Source: an uncultured Oscillospiraceae bacterium
GTDB taxonomy: Bacteria; Bacillota; Clostridia; Oscillospirales; Acutalibacteraceae
Reading direction: 5' to 3'
DNA: 6,974 nucleotides
Assembly: GCA_900545625.1 (NCBI GenBank)
Contig: UQZS01000076.1
Coordinates: 1 to 6,974, forward strand
The notes under the pieces were generated by a model. The model was given only the letters and a program-made list of their open reading frames with translations, had not been told where the DNA came from and did not search any database. Both the position numbers and the translations under genes were made by a program. Below are positions 5,436 to 6,974 of the stretch, piece by piece. Every line of letters begins with the position of its first letter. Within the stretch, counting starts at the first letter, position 1.

Positions 5436-6974
5436 ATGGAAATTCGCATTGCGCTGGCAGGCAACCCCAACAGCGGCAAGACGACGCTGTTCAACGCCCT
5501 GACCGGTTCCAACCAATTTGTCGGCAACTGGCCCGGCGTTACGGTCGAGAAAAAAGAGGGGAAGCTCAAAAAGCACAGCGATGTTAAGATCGTGGACTTA
5601 CCCGGCATTTACTCCCTGTCGCCGTATACGCTCGAAGAGGTCGTGGCGCGCAACTTCCTGCTGGAAGAGCGTCCGGATGCGATCCTCAATATCATCGACG
5701 GCACGAATCTGGAACGCAACCTCTACCTGACCACGCAGCTTACGGAGCTGGGCATCCCGGTCGTCGTTGCGGTCAATATGATGGACGTCGTGCAGAAAAA
5801 CGGCGACCGCATCAACATCGAAGCGCTCTCTGCCGCCATCGGCTGTAAGGTCGTGGAGATCTCGGCGCTCAAGGGTACGGGCGTCAAAGAGGCTGCCGAA
5901 GCCGCTGTGGAAGCGGCGAAGGGGGCGGTGACGGTGCCGCAGCACAGCTTTTCGGGCGCGGTGGAGCACGCACTTGCACATATTGAAGAAGCAGCCGTGC
6001 ACGACCTGCCCGCCGAACAGCAGCGCTGGTATGCGATTAAAATTTTCGAGCGCGATGAAAAGGTGCTCGAAAAATTAAAACTCCCCGCCGACGTTTCAGC
6101 ACACATCGAGCAGGATATTCAGGATGCGGAAAAAGAGCTTGACGACGACGCTGAAAGCATCATCACCAACGAGCGCTATGTGTATATTGCTTCCGTCATC
6201 AAATCCTGTTATCAGAAAAAGAGCAAGGCAAAACTCACAACCTCCGATAAGATCGACCGCGTCGTCACCAACCGCTGGCTTGCGCTCCCGATCTTTGCCG
6301 TAGTTATGATCCTTGTGTACTATGTCTCGGTCACGACGGTCGGCACCTGGGCGACCGACTGGGCGAACGACGGCGTGTTCGGCGACGGCTGGCACCTTTG
6401 GGGCGGCGCAGCATATGAAGAAGCTGCGGAGGACTATGTGATCCCCGGCGCCGAAACAGAAGCCTTCTTGGAAGCTGCCGCCGCAGCCGGCGCTGTAGAT
6501 GAAGCCGCGTCTATCGAAGAGGAGACCGTGCTCATCCCCGAAATCGCCCAAAACGTCACCGCGGCGGCCGTACTGTATGACGACGAGGGCAACGTCACCG
6601 ACGAGATCCCCGTGGATTACGCTACATATCTTGAAGCTTCGCAGGTCGAAGAGCCTGACCCTGCCGACTATGGCGTATGGGTGCCCGGCATCCCGGTGCT
6701 TGTGGAATCGGGCTTGACGGCAATAAACTGTGCCGACTGGCTGCAGGGGCTTATTTTGGACGGTATCGTCGGCGGCGTCGGCGCGGTGCTCGGCTTCGTG
6801 CCGCAGATGCTTGTGCTGTTCATTTTTCTGGCGTTCTTGGAGAGCTGCGGCTATATGGCGCGCGTGGCGTTTGTCATGGACCGCATCTTCCGCAAATTCG
6901 GCCTTTCGGGCAAATCCTTCATCCCGATGCTCATCGGCACGGGCTGCGGCGTGCCCGGCATCATGGCGTCACGT
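5436..6974 (+). CDS. feoB: FeoB ferrous iron transporter, N-terminal 513 residues (runs off window)
   Basis: This is an inner-membrane Fe(II) transporter with a cytoplasmic GTPase domain; the frame is open to the last base. G-protein motifs are G1 GNPNSGKT (9-16), G2 GVTVE with Thr36, G3 DLPG (54-57), G4 NMMD (114-117) and G5 SALKG (143-147). A helical GDI-like region follows (about 170-270), then the first membrane segment WLALPIFAVVMILVYYVSV (281-299). After it comes an unusually long hydrophilic stretch (about 301-430), acidic and Ala-rich, before GGVGAVLGFVPQMLVLFIFLAF, the conserved ESCGYMARVAFVMDR, and GTGCGVPGIMASR with the conserved Cys of the transport motif. AAAGGA (5422-5427) lies 8 bases before the ATG, and the start matches other FeoB proteins. 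The gene is preceded by operator 2. The rest of the transmembrane domain is outside the window; nothing in the visible part looks broken. Confidence 0.96.
   Translation, partial: MEIRIALAGNPNSGKTTLFNALTGSNQFVGNWPGVTVEKKEGKLKKHSDVKIVDLPGIYSLSPYTLEEVVARNFLLEERPDAILNIIDGTNLERNLYLTTQLTELGIPVVVAVNMMDVVQKNGDRINIEALSAAIGCKVVEISALKGTGVKEAAEAAVEAAKGAVTVPQHSFSGAVEHALAHIEEAAVHDLPAEQQRWYAIKIFERDEKVLEKLKLPADVSAHIEQDIQDAEKELDDDAESIITNERYVYIASVIKSCYQKKSKAKLTTSDKIDRVVTNRWLALPIFAVVMILVYYVSVTTVGTWATDWANDGVFGDGWHLWGGAAYEEAAEDYVIPGAETEAFLEAAAAAGAVDEAASIEEETVLIPEIAQNVTAAAVLYDDEGNVTDEIPVDYATYLEASQVEEPDPADYGVWVPGIPVLVESGLTAINCADWLQGLILDGIVGGVGAVLGFVPQMLVLFIFLAFLESCGYMARVAFVMDRIFRKFGLSGKSFIPMLIGTGCGVPGIMASR

Noticed and set aside
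5598..6551. Several minus-strand open frames inside feoB
   Set aside because: They are antisense to unbroken FeoB coding sequence with all GTPase motifs present; long antisense frames are common in GC-rich codons.

Overview
The window looks like chromosomal DNA from a Gram-positive, Clostridia-type bacterium, possibly Oscillospiraceae/Ruminococcaceae-like. The clues are a moderately GC-rich coding sequence, AGGAGG/AAAGGGG-type ribosome binding sites, a staphylococcal-capsule-like CapE/CapF/CapG cassette, a short DtxR-family regulator without a C-terminal SH3 domain, and two small FeoA proteins ahead of FeoB. The taxonomic placement is an inference from gene style, not from a marker gene.

Left arm (1-3208, plus strand): the end of a surface-polysaccharide operon. 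The 3' end of a CapE-like UDP-GlcNAc 4,6-dehydratase/5-epimerase overlaps by ATGA a full CapF-like reductase (SDR domain plus cupin). This overlaps by ATGA a VanZ-like membrane protein, which overlaps by 83 bases a CapG-like UDP-sugar 2-epimerase. CapE, CapF and CapG together are the known route from UDP-GlcNAc to UDP-N-acetyl-L-fucosamine, a capsule or cell-wall glycan precursor. The VanZ-like gene interrupts the cassette. A strong 14-bp-stem terminator (about 3222-3258), with T tracts usable on both strands, closes the operon and faces the convergent unit.

Middle (3275-4624, minus strand): a two-gene unit of a DtxR-type metal-dependent repressor followed 15 bases later by a membrane-anchored endonuclease/exonuclease/phosphatase (EEP) family enzyme of unknown substrate.

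Right arm (4781-6974, plus strand): a ferrous-iron uptake operon, feoA-feoA-feoB, divergent from the repressor; feoB runs off the window. A good promoter (TTGACA-17-TATCCT) is followed at its start site by the palindrome GTTAGC-N4-GCTAAC. The same palindrome, in perfect 16-bp form, recurs just before feoB. These are very probably operators of the divergent repressor, whose metal-site residues (Met, Cys, Glu, His) are of the iron-sensing DtxR/IdeR type. A second, unrelated perfect 16-bp palindrome sits in the feo leader.

No mobile element, tRNA, rRNA or CRISPR array was seen. I do not see a wholly new system. The best leads are the paired operators with the adjacent leader palindrome, the long acidic/Ala-rich insertion in FeoB, the EEP enzyme linked to the iron repressor, and the VanZ-like gene embedded in the UDP-FucNAc cassette.
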